64,000 bases of DNA from Trichinella spiralis (lineage: Eukaryota > Nematoda > Enoplea > Trichinellida > Trichinellidae), in contig CM012954.1 of assembly GCA_000181795.3 (NCBI GenBank), positions 12,394,503 to 12,458,502 on the forward strand. Direction: 5' to 3'. The notes under the pieces were generated by a model, which worked only from the letters and a program-made list of their open reading frames with translations, searched no databases and was not told where the DNA came from. Position 1 is the first letter of the stretch, and each line of letters begins with the position of its first letter. The position numbers were made by a program, and so were the translations under genes. Below are positions 23,501 through 36,116 of the stretch, piece by piece.

Positions 23501-26500
23501 ATCTTCGTCCATTTCTTCCAACTCGGTTTTAATAGGCGGCATTGCATTCATAACTGGTTCGCTTTTAACGGCTGGCTGTCTTGTCCTGTGAGATGACACT
23601 GCTCCAACAGAGACGTTATGCGCGGTTTCAGGTGGTGCAGGGCTTGACGTGCTGGGACTCAAATCATCAGGCAACTGAGCGAATCGCTGTTCAAAAATTT
23701 CCTAAAATTGAAAACCAGTTTCAATAACATTTATTTCTTTATACCATATCAGGTTTCTTTATATACCGAAATAGTTTTTGCCATTTTCACCACTTCATGA
23801 TCCGGTGGATTATATCTGTAGCAATTTGAAAAAATTAGACGCACATCAGCAGCAAATTCCGATGGCGAGCCATATTCTCGACATTCCAACTTGCGCTGCA
23901 AAAAGGTCACTTTAAACACGTCCGAAATAACTGTGAAATACAGTCAGATACCCGAACAGTGCCCAAGTCCATCGGTACTTCAATAACATCGTAATAATCA
24001 TGCAAACCAAGACCTTCAACATCCACCGGCTTATAAAACGGCCATGCATATTCCTAAACAAAAAAAATATTAAACACTGAATATAGCAAACAAACAAAAA
24101 AAATGCTTTATACCGAATGTCGTTTCGACAACAATTCTTTCACAATTCCATAGCAAAATTTCATCTGCTCATTCAGTTTGCCTTTGTATTTGTGTTTCAT
24201 CGCTGGACTCTAAAATCAAATTTCCAAACATCTTGATGTGAAAAACATTAACAATGACAAGTAGACAATAACTGATAGTGTTAATAGAAAGAACTACAAC
24301 TCACCACGAAACTTCTCAGTTATATTTTAGGTTTTACAATTCACTTACTTTACTGTCAACCACGACATTAATACAAAGTTAACTGAGAACAAATTATAAT
24401 TTATTGCATAAGTTATAAAATTAATTAGTACTAAAGTATTATAAACTCGGTTGACTAATGGAATTTAATATGAAACTACATATAACTATAAAAAAGTTCT
24501 TTTGCATAAATATTCAAATGTACATTCATATAATTAATTAATAATTAATACAATAATGTCAGTATAAATAAAAACTAAAATAGCTTTAAACAATAAATTT
24601 CCTGCCACATAAAATTGAAATAACAGCTTGCATTTCTTTTGCCTACAGTATGAGATACGGAAGCTTATTTATTTCATCGTTAAAAAATTACAAATTAAAC
24701 ATTTCAAAAATATAATTAAATCACTAATGTAATAAAATACAACAAAATTCAATTCTTGTTCTTTTAATTTCTTAATTGAATTTCTATGCCATTAGGTGCC
24801 AATACAAATTCCCAAATTGAAATTCATATCACGTCTTTCTCGTATAAAAATTACGACTCTTACCTGATTATCCGTAAAAAATGAATCACGGGCAGGTTTC
24901 TTAATCGGTCGACCACTTTCTCGACGTGTAGAAATCTTTCCCAGCGTTTGTTCTTCAGAAGGAGTCGTTGTATCAGCCTTTCTCTTTACTCCTTTCTGTA
25001 GCTATTCAAAAAATTTAAATCACATTTAAAAGAAAAAAATGTGATCTGTTTAAAATACTTTTGCCGGTAAGACAGAGCCTGGACTAATTATTGGAGTTGA
25101 TACTGGCACAGTATCGGCCGTTCCTGATTCTTGACTTAAAGCTGTGCTGGAGTGGAGATGTTCATTGCTTACGGATGCTGTTGAGGTCGCGTCCGCAAGT
25201 TCAGATTGACTCAAACCTCCCACCGAATCTGTGCTATCAGCAATTTGCTTCTGCGATGCCAAAAATGCATTTGTGGCCCGCGTTGCCTGGGCAGCTATTA
25301 AAATAAACAAGCCATTTAAAACAATTTACACATTTTACTGATTTGACGAATCTCAACTTCGTTTTTACATACATTAAATTTATTATCAGTTTATCGTAGT
25401 GCGACAAACCATAGAAAAAACCGTAAATTACAAAAAAAATTACCCGAAATCTAACAAAACACTCACCTCTAGCAGCCGCAAGAGATTTTCCTTTTTTATG
25501 TCTCCCACGTTTTTGAGTTGATGGTCTAGGTATTTCAATCTCCTAAAAAAACATTGTAATGCGAAAAAAACATTGTAATCCAAAACATACTTCTGATGGC
25601 ATATGGGCAATTTTTTCTAGGAACACCTTCTCCAAAGCTTGAGCCATAACTACTATGTCTGAACCAGGCGGATTGTACGTGTAACAATTAGTAAACATAG
25701 TCATGAAATCCTAAATTACAATAAGCAATACAACGCGAAGAAGTTGCAAATTATTACCTGCATGCTTTGCTGGGATGAGTAATAATAACAATTACGCAAA
25801 CGCTTTTCTATAGTACCAAGATCCATCGGTCGTTTTATTATGTCATGGTAATCCTAAATCATGAAAATGCAAAACAACCATTTCAAATCAAAAGGCGGGA
25901 AAACAAATATAGGGCAGCCAAGCGAGCATACACTCACTGCATCTATAACATCAGCCCAAAAAATATCATTGTTAAAACTAAACAATGAAATGTAGTTCAC
26001 CCATGAAAACAAACTGTAATGAACTATGTTAAAAATCTTATTCTAATAAAAATAAAATATAGGATAAAAAACACAAAACTGAACGTCGATTAAATATATC
26101 CATTTAACAAAATGATATTTACCACTAAATTCAATTTTGCCGCATCAACAGGCTTTGAAAAAGGCCATGAATGCTTATGCCTGAGAACAGCCCGCAGAAC
26201 TTCTTTCTGCATAAATTCCAGCTGGTTGGTGTTTCTGGTTGGTTTCCCTGGAGGAGCAACGACTCGCGGTTGCACGATACCGTTAACGGGATCCATAACG
26301 GGAGTTTCCCAAGGTTGCTCAGTTCTAGAACTGCTAGCTTCTGCGGGTTCATAATGAGGCTCATCCTCACTAAAATCGCATTCACTAATGGCAGTAGACC
26401 CGTCGTGAACAGGCGACAGCTTCTCAATCAAATCAGTCGACTCTGGAGTATTCATAGCTTTATGCTCCGACTCCGGTCCATTACCAAAAATTGACGACGT

Positions 26501-26524
26501 AGAAACAGTGCTATCGCCATTCAT
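19059..26524 (-). CDS. BRD4: BET family bromodomain protein (BRD4/Fs(1)h long form)
   Basis: Twenty-two exons: 26524-26123, 25853-25758, 25710-25591, 25542-25467, 25294-25059, 25001-24864, 24209-24114, 24053-23952, 23895-23767, 23701-23465, 23408-23099, 23027-22988, 22924-22812, 22755-22585, 22515-22411, 22335-22186, 21206-21112, 21012-20940, 20860-20765, 19811-19606, 19529-19203, 19127-19059; 3387 nt, 1128 residues. Bromodomain 1 lies near residues 95-205 (WPF, acetyl-lysine Asn in NCYTYN), bromodomain 2 near 360-475 (WPF, NCYRYN), the ET domain near 680-752 ([15 protein letters not shown]), then a Ser/Asp-rich SEED segment. The C-terminus has SWASL, a Gln/Glu-rich coiled coil and [10 protein letters not shown] followed by a short acidic-hydrophobic tail, the P-TEFb-binding motif of long BET isoforms. 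A chromatin reader coupling acetylated histones to transcription elongation. Confidence 0.97.
19336..19385 (-). repeat. Coding CAG-type polyGln tract
   Basis: Inside the penultimate BET exon, two Gln runs are encoded by mixed CAG/CAA codons, followed by Gln-Pro alternation. The antisense Cys-rich frame over it is a shadow. Confidence 0.9.
20561..20588. repeat. (TC)14 tract in a BET intron
   Basis: A perfect TC run on the plus strand, so GA in the BET pre-mRNA. It lies in the intron between exons 20860-20765 and 19811-19606. Confidence 0.95.
20716..20743. repeat. (GAA)n tract in a BET intron
   Basis: A GAA run on the plus strand just downstream (in transcript terms) of the exon ending at 20765, so a TTC pyrimidine run in the pre-mRNA. 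Confidence 0.9.
21880..21899. repeat. (GA)n tract in a BET intron
   Basis: A perfect AG run in the intron between exons 22335-22186 and 21206-21112. It reads UC in the pre-mRNA and is complementary to the tract at 20561-20588. Confidence 0.95.
22102..22135. repeat. (GA)n/(GAGT)n tract in a BET intron
   Basis: A second AG run in the same intron, interrupted by GAGTGAGTGAG. Confidence 0.95.
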
Positions 26525-28577
26525 TTTTTGGCCACCAGAAATGCCTAAAATTCGTAAAAAACAGGATATTACTGAGTTCAAAAGCGAAAATACCAAAAAG
26601 AAGCGGAATGAATAATGAACCGAAACATTGTATATAATTTCGTTTCACACACGCGCGTGGAAAAATATTAACATAAATAAAGTTTTCAAAAGTACATTAT
26701 AATTCATTTTCAACAAAATACCAATTCAACAGAGCAGGATAATCCCAATTTGTGGAAAGTTCCGATGAACATACGTCAACAAAAATGCCAACAAAACGGA
26801 CGACTTTTTGCATAATGGCCTTATAGAAGTGCTTTACATTAATTATCGAAAAAAACAATCTTTCAACCACAACAAAACAATAAGTATACAGCATTATATC
26901 TTCCGACAGATAAACACAACGTTTTCAAGTGATTACAGTCGACCAATTGATGAAAATAGGTGTATTTGAACCAATGATTGTCAGGCGACAGTAATCCAAC
27001 AAATATTTTTCTATAAAATACATAAAAAATAAACAGTCGCGATCATTTATTTTTAATTATATTAATATAATATTATATTTAAAAATATATAATAAAAATA
27101 TTTTATTTATTTAAAGGTTTTTAATAGATGATTGCGAACTTTGCACGTGACCTTTAACAGAACAAGAAAATTGTACAAAACAAATGTCTTATAAATTTAA
27201 ATGCAAAAAAATTAACTTATTATTTACTTTTGTTTTTTATATTAAATAATAAATTATTATGCAAATTAAAAATCCTCTCTTTTATTTTAACAGCTACTGT
27301 TAATAAAACTTTAATTTGACATGAACTCTGCAATATAAATTAAAAAATTAATAAAAATAACAGAGTTACATATAATAAGTTTATTTTTATTCAAATTTCG
27401 TTTCACAAAGCAAAATTGTTTTCACAGCTGCCTTTTATTCATTTAAATGTTTAAGCTTCAAAGTTTCCTCAAAATTAAAAAATGCTACTTATTGGCTTTA
27501 TTTTCATGCAGTTAATGACCAGTACTCCGCATGAAATATTTATCTTTCATTTTTTATTGAATTTTTTTATCTAATAAAGAAACTTGCCGAATTTCATAAT
27601 TTCTTTTATTTGGAACCCATAATTTATTTGAAGACAGAAAGCAGAAACTGAATTAACTGGATTAAATTGAAAAAGACAAAATAACAAATCGTTTTTCATT
27701 AAAATTTTAAGCGATATGATCCAACGTTTGATATATTCCATATTTATTATGCAACGTAAAACGACCTTTTACTTATGATTTTATTCACCAGTTTCAATTT
27801 TTCAAAAGTAAAATTTAGTGTTGAGCAATTGCTACCCATTGTTATTCTGTAAATAAGTGAAATTTAAATTTAAACAAGCAATTTGTATCCATTGCTATTC
27901 TGAGCAACTGCTTTATGAAATGTTTTGTATTTAATATTTTTTCAAGTATAAAAAATATAATTCTATATTTTTTTCATTAATCTGATTATTTCCGTTTAAA
28001 ATTTCGCAATATTTATAAAATTAACAGTTTTCCTCAAGATGACATCATACTGTAATTAATGATAATTCGGTATTATTTTATAAAATTATATTTTATTGAA
28101 TTTTCTAATTTATATAAGTTCATAATCGTTTATTAAAAATTAATTTCATAAAATATAACCGAAAATAGTAGTAAATATATATTTGTAGTTATACCTACTT
28201 TTCTTTATATTCCAGCTTCCTGTAACTCTTAAATGGATTGATAAACTTTAAAGCTCCTGTTTACAGCATTGTTAATATATTTCATTTCAAGTGCAAGTTT
28301 AGGAGTTTATAAGTAAATGACATGTATTTTGCATTTAGATAAAGTTTTTTATTTACTACTATACGTAGTATGCTTTATAGTAAGTAACGTAGCGTTTTGC
28401 ACCCGTGGTTAATAATGACTGACTGAAAGAGCTTGCATTATTGAGATATCATATGCACTCTTAGAGCTGTTAATGATACCTTCAGTAAATGAATGACATG
28501 AAAATGTAATTTTAATCTTTTTTATGTTTCGTCCTGGGTGACATAATGTTTTTCTTATTAAGTGCTCAATAACGAAA
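26525..28577. other. Divergent upstream region between BET (-) and MED14 (+)
   Basis: An acceptor (TTTTAG) lies at 26545-26550 just before the BET ATG, so a 5' UTR exon is spliced on from upstream. From about 26980 to 28570 the sequence is extremely AT-rich with no supported gene. Promoters of both flanking genes must lie here. Confidence 0.55.
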
Positions 28578-31500
28578 ATGTCTGGCGATGAGGAAACTAT
28601 GGATTTTGAAGAAAAGTTGGCTGCATTTCCTCTTCCAAGTATTCCTGCAAATCAAGGACCGCCTTTTATGGCGTTTGGTGTTCTTTTGGATTTTGCAGTC
28701 CAAAAGACCTATCAAGATTTTGTCATTCTGACAGATTTGTATAATATCTAACCTTTTATTTTACTTTTAGTTATATATGATTTTAATTTAGGTTACCAAA
28801 AAAATCTGACTTAGATAGGTATAATAGAGTTTATTAAATTGTTTTTAATTTAATTAGTTTCAGTTTAATTGTTTAGAAAAATAAGTATTGCACAATTTGC
28901 TCATTCGGCTCGTCAATTGTTTGTTCGTTTATATGCTATACTTAAATGGGCTAGATGCGGTGCCAAAGTCGATTTATGCACTGTAAGTATATTATTTCTT
29001 ATAAATATATTTTACATTTTTCTCCTTTAGGGAATAGTGTGCTTTTTGGACCAGCAAGCTTCTATGTTTGTTGATACGGCGGATCGTTTGTATCAGATGA
29101 ACTGCGATGTGTTGCAGAATGCTAGATTGCCAGTCTTCCAAATTCCTACTGCAGTCGACGTTCTCACGCTTGGAACGTATCCACGATTGCCCTCAGTTAT
29201 TAAGGTTGCTAAGACTGTTATTTATTAATTTTTGTTAACCCAATGACAGCACAGTAAGAATTATTCTTTTTTTTCTGATGATTTTTTTGCATGATTGGAA
29301 TTTTGTTCAGTTTATAATGAAAGTTGCATTCTATTGCATGTAATTTATGACTTTAATCAGCAACTTGTAATTTTGTTTATACAGTTATTATATGATTGTT
29401 TAAGAGGATGCTTTTTTGTGTTTAATGGTATTTCATACAAATTGCAAGTGTTTACTTCAGAGAGAATTTATACGAACAGCAGATATTAGTCAAGAAGAAG
29501 AAGAATGTGTTTTGCATCGATTGAATTATGTTATTGAACGTCGCTTGTTGCCATCGCTTCTTACTCTTCCTGAAGGAATGAGAAATTTTACTGTTAACAA
29601 TGGAATGGTGAATCATGGTTTAGTTTTGTTATCTTTTTTAAATTTATATTTTAGGTAACATTTCACGTTGCAGGAGAATTTGAAGCTCAGTTGACTCTGC
29701 TCGGTCAACTGCCTCGAACACCGTGGACATTGTTGAATTTGCGCATTCTTGTCTCAGATCCAAGAGTAACTGATGGATCTGATATACTTAGTTCTTTACA
29801 ACTTTCATTTCTACATCATTTAATTCAATCCAGGTAATTAATTGCTGTAATGATATAATAACAGAATTTGTGAGAATCACATGGTAGAATTTATTAAAAA
29901 ATTGAAATTAGTAAGCTTGTATAAATAAAGAAATTTCAGGCTGAATGTTTCAAAGGAACCAATAGTCGAACTGTACAGAGTGATACACTGCTTTTGTTTA
30001 TCTGCGCAGTTAGACATTCTCTGTTGTCAAGCTTATCGATTAATTGGAGATTTCATGTCTGAAAATTTATCAGTAGAAGAATATGTATCTTCTGAAAAAT
30101 TGGTGCTTAGTTATTGGAAAGAGCAGAATCAAGGTGGAGTCGCCAGTTTCAAAGTTATATTTTGGATCAATCAAGATGAACCTTTTGCTCCTCTTCAAGT
30201 CACCCATATTCCGAAGTCAGAATTGAAGTTGCCATCTATGGATACAGAAAGTGGACAACTTTCGTTGGATAATTTACTCACCGAAACTGTTCTAATACGC
30301 GTTAAGCACCGTTTGCAACAGCTGTGCGACTTTTTGCGTACTATCAAAGGTCTTACTTGTACCTTTATCAGTGACATGCCAGCACTCAGTATTACCTTTC
30401 TTCCCGACAGCAGTTTTACTGAAACATTAGATTTGTCAATGAATCTTTTTACTGGGAAATTTGTTTGTCGCCTTCCAGCATTTGGTAACAAGTTGCATGT
30501 TAATCTTGTTGTGGTTTATGGGGTTTTAATGGTTTCTGTTTTTTAGACGAAGATATTTCGCTCATTGCACAATTAACTGAAAAATTGGATGACAGTCATT
30601 GGAACTGTTTAGAAGATTTATTACACCAAATTCGGTATTTTTTCCATTTAATTTTTTTGTTTATGGCAATGAATTTTTAAATTTCAGTGTTCGAATTTTT
30701 GTGAACCGAATAGATCATACAATGCGATTTTTCACGTTGAAAAGTTGCGAAACATTGCCTGCTTTTCTGAAAACAGCTTGCGAACAATGGCCAGTTGATA
30801 GACGATTCATAATAAAATTTCATCGTTTTGAAAATTATTACATTGTAAGTTTGGAAAATTATTACATTGGAAATAAAAATAATTTTTTTGTAATAATTTA
30901 ATTTTCATTTAGAATTAATTATGTGCATTCTTGTTTTTTTCATAGGTTTTAACATTTAATGATCACCCGGATGATTCGGCGAAAGTCAACCTTGATTTTT
31001 GGCTTGTTTGCAATGAAACAGTGTCAAATGCTATCCGTTCGGCTGATGCTGATGATGATGACCGTTCAAAGAAGTACATTTGCATATAATTATTTATTGT
31101 CATTTTAAAATTGTTTATTTTAAGGAATGTCAACTTGTTGCATTTTGATTTGCGAAGGGTTGTCTCTGATACCAAAGGGGTATGATATAAATTTAAATTT
31201 TTTTAAAGTTTCATCAACTGTGTTTGTTTTCTTGGAAAATACAGAAAAAACAGTGTGTCATACCTGAGCTGATGGCTGCATTCTCCATGTGTGAAAATGC
31301 TATGCCGTTTTTTTTGCTCATGGAAGAAATGGAACGCACTTCCGCTCGATATGCTTACCATCAGCTATTTGATGGCACTGTTGTTTTACGTGTGCTTGGG
31401 TACAATTTTTGTAATTTTATATTTAATAAATAAATGTAATTGTAATTTTTCAGAATTGATCAAACATATGATCGCAATCTGGAAAAAATATTTGGTTTGC

Positions 31501-34500
31501 CAAAAGGTCTGGCGATTGGTTTGTCGTGTGATCGACATCGTGTGGTTTGGAGTATCGGATTGAATACGACCGGTTCTCCTCTTGGTGATTCTTCTTCATT
31601 TGGAAGAGCAGTGCATCGTAAAATTACAATCCTGAGTTGTACCGTTGGTAATGAAAGTGCTCGAAAATGTCTCGACGACGTTTTATCCGGCGTGCGGTGC
31701 TTTAACGCTTTGTACGAACCAGTGAAAGCTCTGGCCGGAGCTTACAAAAGTTGCTTGCACCGACTGACACCGTTGAGCATGTTGAGCTCTTACAAGCTTA
31801 CGTTGGTTTATGGTCCAATGTTGCGCTATGTTTGTCACCTGCAGTGGAAACCCATTGAAAAGATGTACATTTTGTCATTCGGAGTCGACAATTCCGTCTT
31901 AAATGAGGAGTATGTGTATTTCAATCCCCATTCAATCTTATGCGGACACTTGCAACATTGGTTCAATGCCGTCCGGGATGTATCGGCATTGGCGCATCTT
32001 CTGCAAGCGTCATCAGCGGCTCTACAGGCTTTGACCACTTTGCCGGATACAATTTTTCGCGTCGGCTCTGAGCACACATCTAATCAGATGCTTTATTTGA
32101 ATCGGATGTTTTCAATATTGCCAACCGGTCCTGATACTGTACGTCTGCTTTGCAAAGATCATCTCTGCTTGGAGATGCGGTTCACGTTTTGTGGTTCAGT
32201 TTTCATGCGTGATTGTGGATCTGCGTTCGGTTTACCTCAAATGAAATCAGTGAAATACGTACCAATTACAGGTTTTAAAGTGAGCGTTTTATAACTGTTA
32301 TTTATTATTCGATTTATTCAGTCATCTCTGTGAACGTATATTCTTTTTAAAGACATTCCTCAATTTGCACATTAGCGAAATGAAAGCTGCTATTGAAGCA
32401 GAACGAAAAGTCAGCACTGCAGTTCATGATTCATTGATGGTAAATTTTGCATTTATTCATATTGATCATATAATTTAATTCAGTTATTTTAATTTAAACA
32501 TTTTATTTTAGGAAATGTCAGATGTGGATTTCAGTGGTAATACTTTTCAAGCAAATCCCAATTCTGGCACTGGTTCATCGACGGTATTGGAAAATTCGAT
32601 GCGCATTTCAACTCAAAATCGTCTCCTCGGTAAGCATAGTCATCTAGTTTATCTCATCTATGTATTTTTAAACTTATTTTTCGAATTGAAAATTTTCTTT
32701 ATTTATAATGTTATTGATTTCATATTTCATTATTAATATTACTTACTGTAGCGGTTAGATTTTACTTTGAGTATGGTACTACTATTACAGTATATTGGAA
32801 CGCAGGATAAATGCAATATATAATGTGTTTGAACCGAATCGCCACATTATTAATTCACTGGCAATTAACATAGCAGTGTTGTCATTTGTGAATAGCAATT
32901 CCATTAGCGGTGCAGTTTAAAAACATTAAGCAATTTCTTGTTTGAAAAAATGCTCGTCTCTTTTATTTTTAATTAATGAAAACGAGCATTTTTCTAATGT
33001 GTAGTAATATCTACAGTTTTTCTTAATCAATGAAAACTTCTGTCGATTTTTGTAGATTTGTACATATTTAATATTTATTATAGTGAATCAGTTCGACTAT
33101 TCGGTTATCATTAATCTTAGTTTAATTCTTAGATTTGTACAGTAAATAAGTAAAGTTTAATGTGGAAATTTAAATCTTTCTTTTTAAATGATATCAGCGT
33201 TTGAAAAAGCAAAAGAGTATTTGCAAAATCATTCTGTTAAAATACAAGATAAAAATTGCAGGCAATTCTTTGGCAAACGACGATGGTCATGCAGAACCAT
33301 CATCTAGATCTCCTCCTGAAGATTGGACGCCTTGTGTAGTTCCTATTGAAATTCAGCAGAACGCATTTATCCGTATTTGTTCACCATCTGGTACTCACCC
33401 ACATCCTGAATGGAGTCACTTACAAAAATTTATCCTGTCTGTTGAAGTGTTGGAAAAGATGAAGGAACAGGTAAAGAGAAAGTTGAGATAGTTTTCTCAG
33501 TCATTTAAACTGTTTGTCTGAAGCTTGAATTTCATTTTTCAGGCAAACAATTTTACTGTTATCAGACCTGGTCAGCTGTCGTTGAAGTGCAATCAATCGG
33601 AGATGAAGTTTTTCCTAAACGAATCGAACCTGTCGTCGGTGATGTTCAAATTTTTCAGAGATGGTAAATACGGAAATAAATAAATGAAAAATGTAGCAAA
33701 ATTTTTTTTTAATTTGTGCTTTTTTTTCAGAAAACGATGCTTGCACTGAGAGTGATGTGCAATTTTTGGAAAAATATTTTCTTGAACAAATTTCTTCAAC
33801 TTACAACGCGGCAGCAATGTACGCTTTTGTCCGAATGCTGACCGTTTGTCAGACAATTCGTCGCGATTTATTAAGCAGCTTCTTGTCTATAATGAATATT
33901 CAACAGGTGCACACACACACACATTTAATATTCTTATATTTGTCATGTAAATAGCATGTTTATTTTTGCCTGTAGCATGCATATGTAGAGAGCAGTACGG
34001 CATACTGGATACCGGAGATGTGCTTTTTGATTCCGTCTCCACAGCTTGTGCCGACAACATATCTTAGTCGTGCCACACTTATGCCTGGAGGTTTGGCTAT
34101 TGTTGCTAATGTTGTACAAAAGAAAATGTTATTTTGGGTAAAAAGAAAACGGTCATGACATTTTTTAGCATTTTGATTTGCTTGTAGATAAAATTTGTCC
34201 GCGTTGCGGATCCAAGTCATTGCGTCGCTTTTCCATTTCTGTACGATGGTGAGAACAACAGCTTGCAAGTATTCCGAGGAACCAATCAGCAAACGGCGCA
34301 GCAATCTAACAGCACCGTTTATCCGATTGAAACTTGTTTGTTGAGGCAGCAGCAAACTCATTCTGCTTTTAGTAATGCTTATTTATTTATTTTTTATTTA
34401 TCATATTTACCTTAGACAAAAAATGTATTTAGGTGAATGTGTAGTTTGGCCCTGTATTCGAGACGTGATGCACATAAATGAGCTAATACCGGGTAGAAGT

Positions 34501-34503
34501 TGA
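28578..34503 (+). CDS. MED14: Mediator complex subunit 14
   Basis: Twenty-one exons: 28578-28738, 28792-28818, 28877-28982, 29031-29204, 29461-29607, 29655-29833, 29940-30484, 30547-30634, 30688-30844, 30946-31073, 31125-31179, 31245-31399, 31454-32279, 32353-32439, 32512-32629, 33262-33470, 33543-33663, 33731-33906, 33976-34137, 34188-34371, 34433-34503; 3876 nt, 1291 residues, shorter than the ~1450 of vertebrate forms. MED14 is the backbone joining Mediator head, middle and tail. Recognisable blocks are the N-terminal [18 protein letters not shown] segment, [49 protein letters not shown] and the C-terminal [13 protein letters not shown] with a closing LIPGRS. The low-complexity Ser/Pro linker of vertebrate MED14 is reduced to a few dozen residues around 32512-33300. 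Every phase closes. Confidence 0.97.
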
Positions 34504-34527
34504 TAATCAGTGTTGTCAATGTTTGCA

Positions 34528-34533
34528 AATAAA
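34528..34533 (+). promoter_or_regulatory. AATAAA poly(A) signal of MED14
   Basis: The hexamer lies 25 nt after the MED14 stop codon and before the convergent Cys-rich gene. Confidence 0.65.
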
Positions 34534-34749
34534 CAATACAATACCTGCTAACAGGAAAGCTTTACTATTTACTCATAAGCGGTGTGTTCTTTTTTATTTG
34601 TTTGTTAGGTACTTATTTAATTACTGTCGCACAATTAACTTTTGGTCTTTTTATTAATTTGATTATGAAAGTTGAATGTTGTCTGTCTGTCTGTCAGATG
34701 TTGCTTCTTTAATAATATGCTTTTATTTTCATTTTAAACTTCTGCACAA

Positions 34750-35555
34750 TCAAAATTGGCATTGCCTCCTGCATGTACCTAATGTACGGTTAGTTCTCTG
34801 CATGCAGATTTGGACACATGATTGTCTTTTTTCTTCGTTCCGCAACAATAGAAGAGATTTGACCACATTGAAGTCCGTTTGACTTAGCGGTTCTTCTTTT
34901 TTTTCTTCTCTTTCTTCTTCTTCTATCTCTTTTTCTTTTCTTTCTTCTTCTTCTTCTATTATTTCTTCTTCTGCTTCTTCATTGATGTTGTCATCTGCAT
35001 AATCATCGGTCATTGCTGTTTTATATGTTGAAATGCAAGTGTGCTTTTTGCTGTGGAAGTAAGTATCCGGTGGACAAAAGCCGCAAAACGAAATCACAGC
35101 CGAACAGAATATGAAGTTCGTTTTATTTTTCTTCAACCAAATTGCCGAGTTTCGGTGTTGAATTTCACGACATAGTTCCAACGAGCAAGCTTAAACGGAG
35201 ACAATGTTTCATGTGTGACAATTTTGCTAATCTCATGAAAGATCTACTTACGTGAATTATTCGCCAACGACTGGGCAGAGCATTGCAGGGGTAGCCTGCT
35301 GAAGGTGCGCATTGGACAGTAGCCACAGAATTGTCGCTTTTTGCTGCAATAGAGAAAAACATCCGAACCGGGGGCAGTGGTCAGCTTTTGTTCAACCCCT
35401 TTGCACAAATCTAGTGGACATTGTTGCAAAATTTGCATTGTCGGTTGTTGATAACTGGCCGGCAAATCGGTGATGTTCCATTGTCGAGGAATGATGAATA
35501 TTGGCGAAGTGATTGCCACCGCAATTAGCATAAACAAGATCGCATTGCAAAGCAT
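34750..35555 (-). CDS. Secreted Cys-rich protein with duplicated unit and acidic stretch, unrecognised
   Basis: Two exons, 35555-35252 and 35189-34750 (phase 1 join; 744 nt, 247 residues). Residues 1-17 are a signal peptide. Two units of about 50-65 residues follow, one ending exon 1 and one opening exon 2. They share the frame CPLDLCK/CSLELCR, then a spacer, then FCGYCP/FCGFCPP and a last Cys. After them come about 45 mostly Glu/Asp residues, and a C-terminal helix-like segment with twin CX3C motifs (CVQIC, nine residues, CRRQC). No known family is recognised. It converges on MED14, 246 bp away. The splice site within is a strong GTAAGTAG donor with a plain AAG acceptor. The start is the only ATG before the signal peptide. 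Confidence 0.75.
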
Positions 35556-36079
35556 TTTTTACTCACTTTTCACAGTAGATTAAGTTAATCTTGTAGTTTT
35601 CTTCTTTTTTTTGAATTTCTTTTCTACAGTGCAATTGCTGTAGCCTTTTGGATATCAACGTGTAAGCAGTGCTGGTGTAGTACGGCTTGAGCGTCTGCTT
35701 TGAAGTGTTGCTTCGTCTAAGTGGTATTTATGCTACCGACGATTTTGACGACGACGACGATGATGATGGTCATTTCATTTTATGCCTTGTCGCTGGCGAA
35801 TCATTTTAAAGCTTTGCGTCAGCATCTGTTTACTGGTTGTCTGAGTTGGTGTAAATTCTGCTACTATTATGTCCAATTTGCACGCGACAGTCTTTTGCCT
35901 TAGGAGATGATTTAGACTATTACGTAAGTAATAAAAATTTATCTCTTAAATGTATAATTCTAACTAAATGTAATCATGGTATGATGCATGTATATAAAAT
36001 TTATTTATTGAAAAATATAGGTAAATGTGTACCCACACGCATGCATACATACATGCATATATATACATATATATATACA

Positions 36080-36116
<37 letters not shown>

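Noticed and set aside
33199-33250. Possible extra MED14 exon after ATATCAG
   Set aside because: No donor gives the phase needed by the next exon at 33262; skipping it closes the frame.
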